In this document: one piece after another, positions 22,765 to 32,868 of the stretch
Numbering within the stretch: the stretch's first letter is position 1
How the letters are laid out: the number at the start of each line of letters is the position of its first letter
DNA from: Piezodorus guildinii
Lineage: Eukaryota > Arthropoda > Insecta > Hemiptera > Pentatomidae
DNA length: 64,000 nt
NCBI GenBank assembly: GCA_023052935.1
Contig: CM041292.1
Span: 26,122,954-26,186,953 of the forward strand
Direction: 5' to 3'
Notes under the pieces: generated by a model
Told to the model about the DNA's origin: nothing
Database searches by the model: none
What the model saw: the letters and a program-made list of their open reading frames with translations, nothing else
Translations under genes and position numbers: made by a program

Positions 22765-25443
22765 ATGACCTCACCTAATTCCTTATCCATTCTCCTTTGG
22801 AATGCGAATGGTGTTAGAACTCACACTGACGAACTTACAGCCTTACTGCAAGACAAAAACATTGATGTTACACTCATTACTGAAACTAGACTAACCAATA
22901 AACAGTACTTTAAAATACCAGGATACACGACATACCGGACAGACCATCCAGACGGCAAAGCCCATGCCGGTACTGCTGTCATAGTCCGCCGATCCCTCAC
23001 CCATCACTTACACCCAATTTCCGCCCACGATTACCTACAAGCAACTTCCATTGTTATCAAAACCTTTTCCTTTCCGCTTATCATCGCATCAGCATACTGC
23101 CCTCCTAAACATCCCATTTCCTCTGCCCAATTTGAATCCTTTCTCAACTACTTGGGTAATCACTTCATTTTGGGCGCAGACTTAAACGCTAAGAACCAAC
23201 AGTGGGGTTCTAGAACCACCAATTCTCGTGGACGGACATTGCAGTCTGCACTCAACTCCCGACGCTTTCATCTCCTACCTCCCGATTCTCCTACCTACTG
23301 GCCAACAGATCCTAACCGTAATCCTGACATCCTCGACTTCTTCATCCACAGCGGATTAGGCTCTCTTAATTTTTCCATAGCTCGCCTTGATGAACTATCC
23401 TCTGATCATAGTCCATTGATTCTAAATGTATCCATAACACCTATTCCTAAACCTATCCCACCGTCATTCATTAGAGGCCCTGTCAACTGGAACCTGTTCC
23501 GCGAAATCCTCACTAATGATATTGACCTCAGAGTGATTCTCAAAACCCCAAATGACCTTGACGACGCCGTATATTCCTTTACAACCGCTATTCAACAAGC
23601 CGCCTGGACTGCCTCCTCTCCCAAACAATCCCAAATAATTCCTTATAAAAGCCATTTACCACAACACCTGACAGACCTCATCAACAGCAAACGCCGAGCC
23701 AGAACATTATGGCAACGCACCCGCCACCCAGAGGATCGCCGCTCCTATAACTTTTTTTGTAGAAAATTAAAGCGGGAGTTGGCGATCTTCCGATCCCAAT
23801 CCTACAATACCTACCTCTCCTCTCTCTCGACTCGTGACAATTCCCTGTGGAATGTCACGAAGAGAATCCTAAAATCCCCCCTGATATCCCATCCTCTCCG
23901 GCGTAGTGATAATTCCTGGGCTGCTTCTGACAAAGATAGGGCCCAGGAATTTGCACTACACCTTTCCAAGGTATTCACTCCTCATTCTGATCTCAATCCA
24001 ACCCATACCGCAATAGTTGAAGAGTTCCTTACGTCACCGATACCAATTTCCTTACCACCTAAAGCAATCAATCCCTCTGAGGTCAAATATCTGCTACAAA
24101 AGCTTCCTCTCCGTAAATCCCCTGAATACAATCTCCTTACTCCTCAAATCCTAAGACAACTTCCACCTAAAGCCATTACATTCCTTACATATATCTATAA
24201 CTGTATCCTACGCACTACCTATTTCCCTCTGTTGTGGAAACACTCGACTATCATCCTTTTCCTAAAACCAGACAAACCATCCAACTGTACGTCATCCTAC
24301 AGACCTATCAGCCTACTTCCGATCCTCTCAAAAATTTTCGAAAAACTCCTATTAAAACGAATCCTAGCCAAATTTCACAATTTTCCTTCACACCAGTTTG
24401 GATTCCGTCCTCAACATTCCACGGTTCAGCAAGGACTCCGAGTTGTAGACCACATTTCCTCCGCCCTTGAGTGCAAGGAGTATTGTTCGGGTGCCTTTCT
24501 GGACATAGCTCAAGCTTTTGACCGGGTGTGGCACCCGGGACTGCTCTTTAAGCTCAAAACCCATTTACCTCAATCCTTATACCTAATCCTCCGATCCTAT
24601 TTATCCAACCGCTCCTTCCGAGTTCGCTGTGGTTCCGAATTTTCCGAACAATATACTGTTGAGGCCGGTGTTCCTCAAGGCAGCGTCTTAGGACCCGTCC
24701 TCTACATCCTCTTCACCGCCGATATCCCTACCGATCCCAATACCTTTCTGGCAACATTTGCTGATGACACAGCCATTTTATCATCCAATTCCGATCCTGA
24801 AGCAGCATCGCTAAGTCTCCAAAAGCACCTTTCCCTTGTCGAAGACTGGTGCAATGCTTGGCGCATTAAGGTGAACGAAAGCAAATGCACTCACGTCACA
24901 TTCACCCTTCGACGCAAATCCTGTCCAACGGTTAATTTCAATTCCATACCTCTTCCTTCCTCAGACACAGTCCAGTATCTCGGCTTTTTACTAGACAAAA
25001 GACTGACGTGGAACCCACATACAAGACTAAAAAGAAAAGAACTCAACCGCAGATTCGGCCAGTTATACAGACTACTAAACAGAAAATCTCATCTTACAGT
25101 TGACAACAAATTACTAATATACAAGACAGTACTGAAACCTATATGGACCTACGGACTTGAACTGTGGGGAACAGCTAAACATTCTAACATCAAACGCATC
25201 CAATCCTTCCAATCCAAAGTCCTCCGAACAATAGTTAATGCTCCTTATTACGTTACCAACTGTACCCTACACCATGACCTTAATATTCCGTTTGTTTTAG
25301 ACCTGGTACCATCCAAATTTTCCAAATTTCATCAGAACCTTAGTCATCATCCTAACCCTCTAGCGCAATCCCTATCCAGCACCACCCATCCCTACAATCC
25401 TCCTCGAAGATTGAAACGGCAGTGGCCACGAGACCTATTGTAA
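22765..25443 (+). CDS. J1 ORF2: endonuclease-reverse transcriptase
   Basis: 892 codons without interruption. APE-type endonuclease at residues 1-225: WNANG (N13/N15), E40 in ITETR, D139 and N141 in GADLNAK, and SDH (D214, H215). RT at about 430-730: SYRPISLLPILSK, HQFGFRPQHST, DIAQAFDRVWH, GVPQGSVLGP and FADDTAIL (D667, D668), then the LDKRLTW thumb. The C-terminus ends RRLKRQWPRDLL. No RNase H, as expected for jockey. One oddity: the usual KSPGxD segment reads KSPEYN here (residues 451-456), whereas J2 has KSPGHD; this may lower activity. It starts immediately after the ORF1 stop. Confidence 0.92.
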   Translation: MTSPNSLSILLWNANGVRTHTDELTALLQDKNIDVTLITETRLTNKQYFKIPGYTTYRTDHPDGKAHAGTAVIVRRSLTHHLHPISAHDYLQATSIVIKTFSFPLIIASAYCPPKHPISSAQFESFLNYLGNHFILGADLNAKNQQWGSRTTNSRGRTLQSALNSRRFHLLPPDSPTYWPTDPNRNPDILDFFIHSGLGSLNFSIARLDELSSDHSPLILNVSITPIPKPIPPSFIRGPVNWNLFREILTNDIDLRVILKTPNDLDDAVYSFTTAIQQAAWTASSPKQSQIIPYKSHLPQHLTDLINSKRRARTLWQRTRHPEDRRSYNFFCRKLKRELAIFRSQSYNTYLSSLSTRDNSLWNVTKRILKSPLISHPLRRSDNSWAASDKDRAQEFALHLSKVFTPHSDLNPTHTAIVEEFLTSPIPISLPPKAINPSEVKYLLQKLPLRKSPEYNLLTPQILRQLPPKAITFLTYIYNCILRTTYFPLLWKHSTIILFLKPDKPSNCTSSYRPISLLPILSKIFEKLLLKRILAKFHNFPSHQFGFRPQHSTVQQGLRVVDHISSALECKEYCSGAFLDIAQAFDRVWHPGLLFKLKTHLPQSLYLILRSYLSNRSFRVRCGSEFSEQYTVEAGVPQGSVLGPVLYILFTADIPTDPNTFLATFADDTAILSSNSDPEAASLSLQKHLSLVEDWCNAWRIKVNESKCTHVTFTLRRKSCPTVNFNSIPLPSSDTVQYLGFLLDKRLTWNPHTRLKRKELNRRFGQLYRLLNRKSHLTVDNKLLIYKTVLKPIWTYGLELWGTAKHSNIKRIQSFQSKVLRTIVNAPYYVTNCTLHHDLNIPFVLDLVPSKFSKFHQNLSHHPNPLAQSLSSTTHPYNPPRRLKRQWPRDLL

Positions 25444-25459
25444 ACATTTAAACTGGAGT

Positions 25460-25475
25460 TCTGACAATGGTCAGA
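25460..25475 (+). other. Conserved 3'UTR hairpin of J1
   Basis: TCTGAC-AATG-GTCAGA lies 16 bases after the ORF2 stop. J2 has TCTAGC-ACTG-GCTAGA at the matching place; pairing is kept while bases change. Confidence 0.7.
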
Positions 25476-25938
25476 TCCTCCACTCATGTACGGTATGTTT
25501 GTGGCTACAGCGCCCTAACTCAGCCTCCACTGGCTCAGACCAGTGATGCGGCTGAGATAGAGGCGCTGGGATCTCTTGGGTTCCGTTTTTTCCTCCACAA
25601 GTGGAGGGAAAAGCGCTTGCTGGGGTCCCTTTAGCAATTGTATACATTGTATATAGTTATGATTGTGTGTAAGATGTTTATTTATTTGCCAACTTTTTAT
25701 TTATCTTAATAATAGGTTTTTGTTTCGATTTGTTTTGTTTTTTATTTATTATTATTATTTTATTGTATATGTATGAATTTATTTATGTTCTATTTTATGT
25801 AATTTGACCATTATTATTATTTTCTGTATATATAGTATGAATGTGGTCTCTTATCAATATTATTATTGTTCATTTTGTAACAAATTGTAATATATCTCAA
25901 TAAAAATAATAAAAATATAAAAAAAATAGTTTCGTACG

Positions 25939-26617
25939 ACTTTTATCTGCTTTTAATATATATAATTAAATAGTATACGACAGTAAATAACTGATAAATC
26001 AAATTAGCCATTGTCTATATTACTTAGGAGCGAAATACATTCGAGTTACATTAGTAAATCATAGGGATATTTCAAACGGACTATCAGTTCTTCTAATTTG
26101 CAATCTTCATCGTGTTTGCAATAGTGTTGCAATTAACAGATCCCGCTGTGTTCGTGATTAATTCGGTATTTAGAGGATGCTCTGTAAAACCTGGAATTTG
26201 ACGCAGAAGATTTATTTGAATAATTGACTCCAGCTCGGCCATCAGACACTGACGCTCAATGATACAATTAGGCCACTACTGCGAACCAATTTTCCTGCAG
26301 CTACTGTTGTAAAGCTCAACGTTTCCGTGCTTTGATCAATACCTAATCTCTCGACTCATCACTGATTCCGAATGAATAATCGAATTTAGATCGAAAAAGG
26401 ACATCGGGAATATTGGACGGTCGGTGCCTGATTGAGTCACTAGAGAGGATTCCTCCTCTGACATTGAAAAACCCAATTCTCAGTTCATCTTTTCATATAG
26501 GAAAAAGTTTAATCTTATATAATATAATAGCATAAGCTTATTTACACTAGGGCATTTATAAGAATTGTATTGTTTCCTCTAATATTTTATTTTTTATACT
26601 TGATATATATTTCACGA
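25939..26617. other. No gene seen
   Basis: Moderately AT-rich unique-looking DNA; no motif recognised. Confidence 0.45.
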
Positions 26618-26765
26618 GAAAAAAAAATCTGGTGCTGGCAACACACGATTTTCATATACCTGGACTGTTGAAATCAATTTAAAAACCATTAAATATACTT
26701 CAATATGAAAAATCTGGTGCGGGCAACACACGACTTACACTTACCTCTTTCTTCAATCGGTTCAA
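26618..26765 (-). mobile_element. Two H-family 3' termini in tandem
   Basis: AAATCTGGTGCTGGCAACAC (26624) and AAATCTGGTGCGGGCAACAC (26709) each start an H 3' end on the minus strand. Both copies are cut to under 100 bases. Confidence 0.6.
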
Positions 26766-27171
26766 TCTACACTTTAATTCAATCGGTTAAAAAGCTAGTG
26801 TTTTTTACTAGGTAGTGCGGAGTTAACACTTGTACATATAATGCCGGTAGAGAGTACAAATCATTGTTAATGTCACCTCGACCTAGTGCAGTTCTCACTT
26901 GATCACTCGAGGCAGTACATGGCCCTGCAATAGAGAGGACTGATGTCCACCATTAGCATACAAACACCTGGGTTTGTGCTACTAGTCCTGCATTCAGTAT
27001 GATATACCTTGTTCAACACAAAAAAGATAAGGCATTTCTTTCGTTTATTGTAATACTTTATAGTTTGATCCTTATCATCCAAGTTTTAAAATGTAATCAA
27101 GTATTAAGGCGGCTTCAGTATCTGTGTATAAGCGATTTTATCGGAGTGTAGAGGCTAGTAGTCACATATGT
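26766..27171. other. No gene seen
   Basis: Holds TAGGTAGTGCGGAGT (26811), similar to GAGGTAGTGCGGACT at 2170; otherwise unassigned. Confidence 0.4.
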
Positions 27172-27375
27172 TTTGCTTTTTTATTTATTTAACGCCATTT
27201 TTATGCTACTGTGGGTAATCGGTTGATGCTACAATGGCAGTCCTAAATTTTGCCTATCGCACTTTTTACGCCGGTTCTGAAGAACGGCATAACCAAGGAT
27301 TCTTACTCCCATACGAAAATGAAAAAAAGGATCACCTGCTAGGTTTAAAGCCCCGACCACAGGTGACCCATTAGA
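27172..27375 (-). mobile_element. S1 SINE, worn and internally deleted
   Basis: Minus-strand pieces GGGTCACCTG (head), GGGAGTAAGAATCCTTGGTT, ATAGGCAAAATTTAGGACTG and GTTAAATAAATAAAAAAGC match S1 in order. The middle CCTATCC-AATAAAACCTGG part is missing. Confidence 0.65.
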
Positions 27376-28160
27376 ATGAGAATGTTAATTAGAATGTATA
27401 GGTTATACTATTATATGAATAGATAATTATTTTAATTTATTCATCGTCGAAACTGCAGTCATTACGAGAAACACAGACTTTAATTAAGTATGACATTATA
27501 ACACCAGTTGGACAAAGTACAAAACTGGTGTAAGAAAAGGAAGTTAAAAATTAACTATTTCCAAATTCCATTAAAAAATCCAAATTCCACAGACAGACAC
27601 AATAAAATATCTGGGCTTGACATTCGACAGAAGAAAGACATAGTGCCCACACATCAAAAACAAACAGTTATCTCTAAACAAAAGACTTTTATACTCACTA
27701 CTCTCAAGACGTTCAAAATTAAAACTTAAAAATAAACTAAACACTTATACTTACCTACTGAAGCCCGTTTGGGTTTCTTCTAATGTATAGATTGAGATAA
27801 ATATTTGACAAAAGATTGACATGACGCCCACACGTCAAGACAAAACATAAAACGCTAAACTTTCGACTTAGACTATTATATTCAATACTACATAGACGTT
27901 CTAAATTATCCACCAGACAGAAACTTTATCTATATACTTATTTATTAAAACCAATTAGCTGGAGAGCTAGTGAATCCTCCGAGTAACGGTCTTTCTGTAA
28001 CTCTGGAAATTTGTATACTTATGATTTATAGCATGCTAAGAGCCTGCGAGTGAGATGTGTTACGTGAAGCCTATGGTGCGAGTGACGTAAATAAAAATAA
28101 AAATGATAAGTACAATATATTTTATTAGTTTTAATGTAATCTACATTAATTTTCTTTATT

Positions 28161-28607
28161 CCTTATCCATCACCCTAATCCCCTAGCTCAATCCTTATTC
28201 CCAGCTCCACACATCCTTACCACCCTCTAGAAGGTTGAAACGGCAGTGGCCTCGAGATATCTTGTAACATGTATATTGGAGTTCTAGCATTGGCTAGATT
28301 CTCCACTCACGTGCTGTATGCTTGAGTATTGTACATAGGTATGAGTGACTTTTGTATATATTTTTATTGATTTTGTTTTGTATAATATTGTTATTGTGTT
28401 TTTTTTTGTATAATGTTTTAATTAATTTTGTTTTGTATAATATTTTTATTGGTTTTGTTTTAGATATATGTATATTGTATTATTATTATATAAAATTATT
28501 GTTTTGTATCGTGTGAATGTAGTACTTTATCCCTATTAATAATTCCTAAATTGGACTGATTGTAATATTAATCAATAAAGAACTGTTTCTAAAAAAAAAA
28601 AAAAAAA
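28161..28607 (+). mobile_element. J2-like LINE 3' end inside the foldback left arm
   Basis: Starts in ORF2 (HPNPLAQSLFPAPH-like, then RRLKRQWPRD) with the stop at 28264-28266. The 3'UTR hairpin TCTAGC-ATTG-GCTAGA lies at 28283-28298 and a long A tail at 28591-28607. TTCTTTATT (28152-28160) and TTCTTCATT (28609-28617) are the duplicated target, one mismatch apart. Confidence 0.75.
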
Positions 28608-29079
28608 ATTCTTCATTATTATCCAACACTTCACCACTATTGTTTTCATCTCATCTGATTCTTCGATAATGTTTTCCTCTTCTGAAAATAAAAAAAATAA
28701 AATAAAACAATCAATTTGAAGAAGTTAATAAAACAGTATTTTTTCACCACGGCAAGAAATTAACGCCAATGTTACCATGTGAAATGTTACAAGAACTTTC
28801 TTGCCGTGATGAAAAAATATCAACTTGAGTGAATTATCAACTTCTTAAAATTTATTGATTGATTAAAATATTTTGTTTTATATTTTCATAAGAGGAAAAC
28901 ATTATCGAAGAATCAGATGAGATAAAAACAGTAGTAGTGAAGTGTCGGATAATGATGAAGACAATTAATGTAACAACTAATGTAGATTAAAACTAATAAA
29001 ATATATATTTTTATTTTTATTTCATGTCACTCGCACCATAAGCGTTCACGTAACACATCTTACTTGCAGGCTCTTAGCA

Positions 29080-29383
29080 GCTTTCCCGTCGCCTGCAAAG
29101 GTCTTATGTTGTTCAAAACTGCCTGTCATTGTACATTTTTATTCTAAAAAGTTTACTCAAAAAAATATCCCAATTTCAACTATACAGGAGAAAGTTTATT
29201 TTACCTCATCAACTTTCAATTCATCTGTCACATACTTATTCTCATTGTAATCGCCTGTCAATTATTTTTCAAGATTTAAAATAAATAAACTATATTTTAT
29301 TAAATTTTCAAGCTTACAGAAACAAGTTTTTATACTTTATTTATTTAAATTAAAAAAAAAAAGGTCATGGCTATTGCCCTTAG
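29080..29383. mobile_element. Unknown 300-bp insertion in the foldback right arm
   Basis: Absent from the left arm. CTTAGCA occurs on both sides (29073-29079 and 29377-29383), a 7-base duplication. It contains an A-rich run at 29350-29360. No termini or family were recognised. Confidence 0.5.
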
Positions 29384-29960
29384 CATGCTATAAATTATAA
29401 GTGTACGAATTTCTAACCTTACAGGAAGACCGTTACTCCTAGGGTTCAATAGCTCTTGGACTAGATATGGACTACCAAATATACGGACCTCCTAAAAAAA
29501 GCACACATACAAAAAATAAGAGCCTTTCAATCGCAATTTTTAAGACTGGCAACGAACTCACCACCATATGTTTCAAGCGTTACTCCTCAGACTGACTTAC
29601 TTATTCCAACTACAACAAACCACATTCGATTGACTTACAAACGATTTCACGACAAAATTAATGGACATAGAAACAAACTTTTACAAAACATGGCTACAAC
29701 TGACATACCACACATAACTCGGCGAAGACTGAAAAGGAGTTAAATAAGGGACCTCAAAATATAGTTCTGCTTAATGTCAAGAGGATGCATCACTGGGTGC
29801 TGTCTCCCTCATGCCTGCCCATGATATGTTTATGTTATGTGTTTTTTACACTTTTTTTGTAAGGTCTGTTCTATAAATTAACATGTAATGTATATTATAT
29901 ACTTATAAATATTACATTTTCAAAAATTACATTAGAAAATAAAATGTATTCTATAGAGAT

Positions 29961-32159
29961 TAAAACAAAAAGTAAATTACTCAAAATTATTTTTATTATG
30001 TAAGGTAGTGATCTGACAAACATTCCCGTTTCCCGAGAAATGATTTGTAGTTTTAGAATGGAATTTCTTCTGATTCCATTTCTCGCACTGAATTTGCCGT
30101 TCTCAGTCCGGGGACAACCCGATCGAGTTCTGTCACATACAGACAGGGTCTCATAATACCCATTTATAGTACACTACACGAACATACGGTCGATACCTAA
30201 TGGTTTCAAAGTGTTGAAAATCTCTAACTTAATTTTTTTCAACTTTGTGTAAGGCTACCACAGTTATCCGGTTTTCTTTATCACACCACTCCATGTTACC
30301 TGAGCGAAAGAAAAATACAAACTAATCGGGATTATTACCCTGACGTGTAAAGAAAATAATCTAATAGAGATGAGGATTACCTAAATAATACTCAAGGATG
30401 TAAACCAAGTTCAACTTTTGTAGCAGTATGTATGCCAGAACTAGGTATACCATAACATGAAACTATTGATAAAACAATAACGAAAGAATTATTTAAAAAA
30501 TTCATAAAATTTCTACTCTAAGAAAACAATATGTCATTTGATTAATAAGTACGCTGTGTAAGTTAGCAACTTAATAAAGTCGAACAACACTGTTTTGTTA
30601 CGTGTGTACTATTAATTAATTAATGCATTTCTCATTCTCTCAGTCATAATTAAAATAATTGACTTAGAGAAACAAAATATACAAGAATCACTAGATAGAG
30701 CGGGATTATGTATTTTTATTTTTTAGAAATGGGTGAAGTAGTATGGGAATGAGGTGATGGTAGGACTAGATTTATTTCAACAGCTGTTAAAATGCCTCCT
30801 GTATCAATAAAACCACCTGTTCCTGACTTCTCGGTGAGGGTAGGCCCTGCATGAGAAATGCAGTGCATTCCAGCCCATGCATTATTCATCACTTCTGCTT
30901 TATATGGAAACGGCCCAAGCGGTCGACTTTTTCAACGAGCGAATGTGTTGAAATACTACAAAATTGTGCCCCTAAAATAACATTAAACTGCCTAATAAGA
31001 AAAAAAATTAATGTTTAGCCTAAAAAACCAATCATTATGTACCCTTTTACGGTTTCCTCAAAAAAATTCTTTAAAAATTCCGATTAAATTGTCTAAATTT
31101 ATGTAACGTTTAAAGGGATTTAATATCATTTAGGTTGCATTCTGAATAAAATAGGTAAAGAATTTATTATGCACAAAGCTGTGGAAGGTAATATCACGAA
31201 GAAGGTCTAAACTTGATTTTTGTACATAACAACGTTATATTGTTATAATATTTGATATTAAACCTAAATTTAATTTAATTTTTTAAGAATATTTGAACAC
31301 AAAAGTTAATTCTTGTTTTAATTGATCTTAACAACGTAAAAAACAGATCTTTGAATCAGTTAATTTGCTTAAATTCATTATTTTAAGAATAAGAACAGCA
31401 ATAAGAATAATAATATTTTTTTCTTCTAATAAAATCTGATTGAGCTTAAAAAACAGAAATGCTTTTAATAAAAAAAAAAAAAAAAATATTGGAATAAATT
31501 TATCTGACAAATCAATATTGAGAAGCGTTATAGATTTAGCTATGATAATAGTGAATAAAGAGTGTTGTCTCGATTTCTTTATTAAAATTAATATAATTTT
31601 ATATTGAATAAATATTAAACTATGAATAAAAAAAACGCGAATATTTTAGTATTTGGAAGAAGTTTAAATTTATTTGTTGGTTCCAGTATATCTTGTTTTA
31701 TAGATTTATTTTGCCCTTCAGCTGAAATATGAGTAAGCTGTCTTGGTTGTTTTTCCATTTCAGCGAAAGAGCTGGTCTAAGCTATTCCAAAATATATACT
31801 TTATCCATGACAAATATTCTAGACTAATACAACAATAACAAACTGCAATATTATAGCTTATGTATCTATAAAACATAGATCTGTTTTTACTATAAATATT
31901 ACATTATATTAATATTTTTCTCCCAAAGTGGTGCGTTATACTTTTCTCCAGGACAAATACGACAAGTTATTCTAGAGTTATCTAACCTATCTAAACTAGA
32001 GTGGGTTAAGACTGTATGGAATCAATTTTAATACACCCAAGCATATTCGGACCGTCGGATTCGTCGTTTAGTTGACATTACAAGTTTAGGTATATTAAAG
32101 TATTATATACCTTACAGAATCATAAATTATATCTTGTTTATTAAATTAAGACGAGTTAT
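29961..32159. other. No gene seen; worn H body at 31020-31290
   Basis: A plus-strand H-like segment is recognisable at about 31020-31290 (CCTTTTACGGTTTCCTCAAA and following). A short near-palindrome (GAAATGATTTG ... TTCCATTTCTCGC) lies at 30035-30090. The remainder is AT-rich and unassigned. Confidence 0.4.
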
Positions 32160-32250
32160 TTTTTTTTTCAATGGCGCGACAGGCCATGTAGGCCCTAGGC
32201 CTCGCGTGTAATCTCCTGGGAGGTTATTCACACTTGTGAATAAAAAAAAA
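32160..32250 (-). mobile_element. S3 SINE 3' fragment
   Basis: TGGCGCGACAGGCCATGTAG and the preceding T-run match the tail end of S3 at 45.06 kb. Only about 85 bases remain. Confidence 0.7.
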
Positions 32251-32282
32251 ATTGAATATAAAAAACAAAACAAAAAAAACTT

Positions 32283-32346
32283 CTTCAGTTGATTTTGTTA
32301 GCCGAGGTATGCGAAAGTATTTTTTTTGGCCACACCAGATTTTTTT
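32283..32346 (+). mobile_element. H-family 3' terminus
   Basis: GTTGATTTTGTTAGCCGAGG, TATGCGAAAG and CACACCAGATTTTTT: an isolated H end. 32347-32854 holds nothing recognised. Confidence 0.5.
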
Positions 32347-32868
32347 TTAGAAATAGAAAATTACCATTTTTTTAAATTAATATCATTTTATATAAAAAAA
32401 TAATATTACTCTTATGTGTTATGTATTTAGAAATGTTGCTATAAAATAAAAACTCATATCTCTGGATGTTACAGTAAGTGTTAAAGCGTGTTTGTGGGCT
32501 GTAGGTAGCTCTGGTTAGCTGAGAGTAATTTAGTAAGAAACTGCTTGTGAAGGTAGCCGTGCAGTAGAGCCGCTGTATAAAATTTTATCCTCGGTACTAA
32601 ACTTAAAAAATAGATTTTCTTGGATGGCAGGGTAACATAACCCCCAGCCGCCCCTTAACAACCCTTTACCTCCAGTTTCTTATACTTTTTTTTTCTATTC
32701 AAAATATAAATTAATGATGTAAGGTTTAGGATTTTTTTTTATTTTGAACTGATGTTGCTGACCCTTACTTAGAATTAATTTTACGAAGTATTTACCCTTC
32801 GTTATCTCGGAATCTTTTTCACTAATTTTATGCCTTTCTTCTTATTTCATATTTTTTACTTTCACTTA

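Larger units (their letters stand above)
21148..25926 (+). mobile_element. J1: full-length jockey-type LINE
   Basis: A complete 4.78-kb non-LTR retrotransposon. The 12-base TAGTTTCGTACG lies just outside both ends (21136-21147 and 25927-25938). The 5'UTR is 21148-21460, then ORF1, ORF2, a 480-base 3'UTR and a short A-rich tail after CAATAAAAATAAT. It copies itself by target-primed reverse transcription. ORF2 has endonuclease and RT but no RNase H, as usual for jockey. The perfect duplication and uninterrupted ORF2 point to a fairly young insertion. A 5'-truncated relative of the 3'UTR is at 34.1 kb; other 3'UTR relatives are at 61.5 and 62.2 kb. Confidence 0.9.
27963..29456. mobile_element. 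Foldback DNA element with nested insertions
   Basis: The whole unit is a palindrome with arms of about 350 bases once later insertions are removed. Termini are AGAGCTAGTGAATCCTCCGA on the left and its near-complement ending AGCTCT at 29456. TGG lies on both sides (27960-27962, 29457-29459). Removing the unit and one TGG joins KPISW to TRYG of the LINE in frame. The centre lies at 28745-28840 (TTTTTTCACCACGGCAAGAA and its complement). It encodes no protein. The 3-bp duplication hints at PIF/Harbinger, but the form is foldback-like. Confidence 0.7.
27484..29960 (+). pseudogene. Jockey-type LINE ORF2 remnants with nested insertions
   Basis: 27500-27770 gives LDKVQNWCKKRKLKIN, YLGLTFDRR and YTYLLKPVW. 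27790-27962 gives a second version of the same stretch (FDKRLTWRPHVKTK ... YLLKPISW). The frame continues beyond the foldback element at 29457: TRYG, then IRAFQSQFLRLA and RRRLKRS, stop near 29742. The hairpin GCATC-ACTG-GGTGC follows at 29787-29800. So two diverged copies are joined near 27780, and the right-hand one was interrupted by the foldback. Confidence 0.6.
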
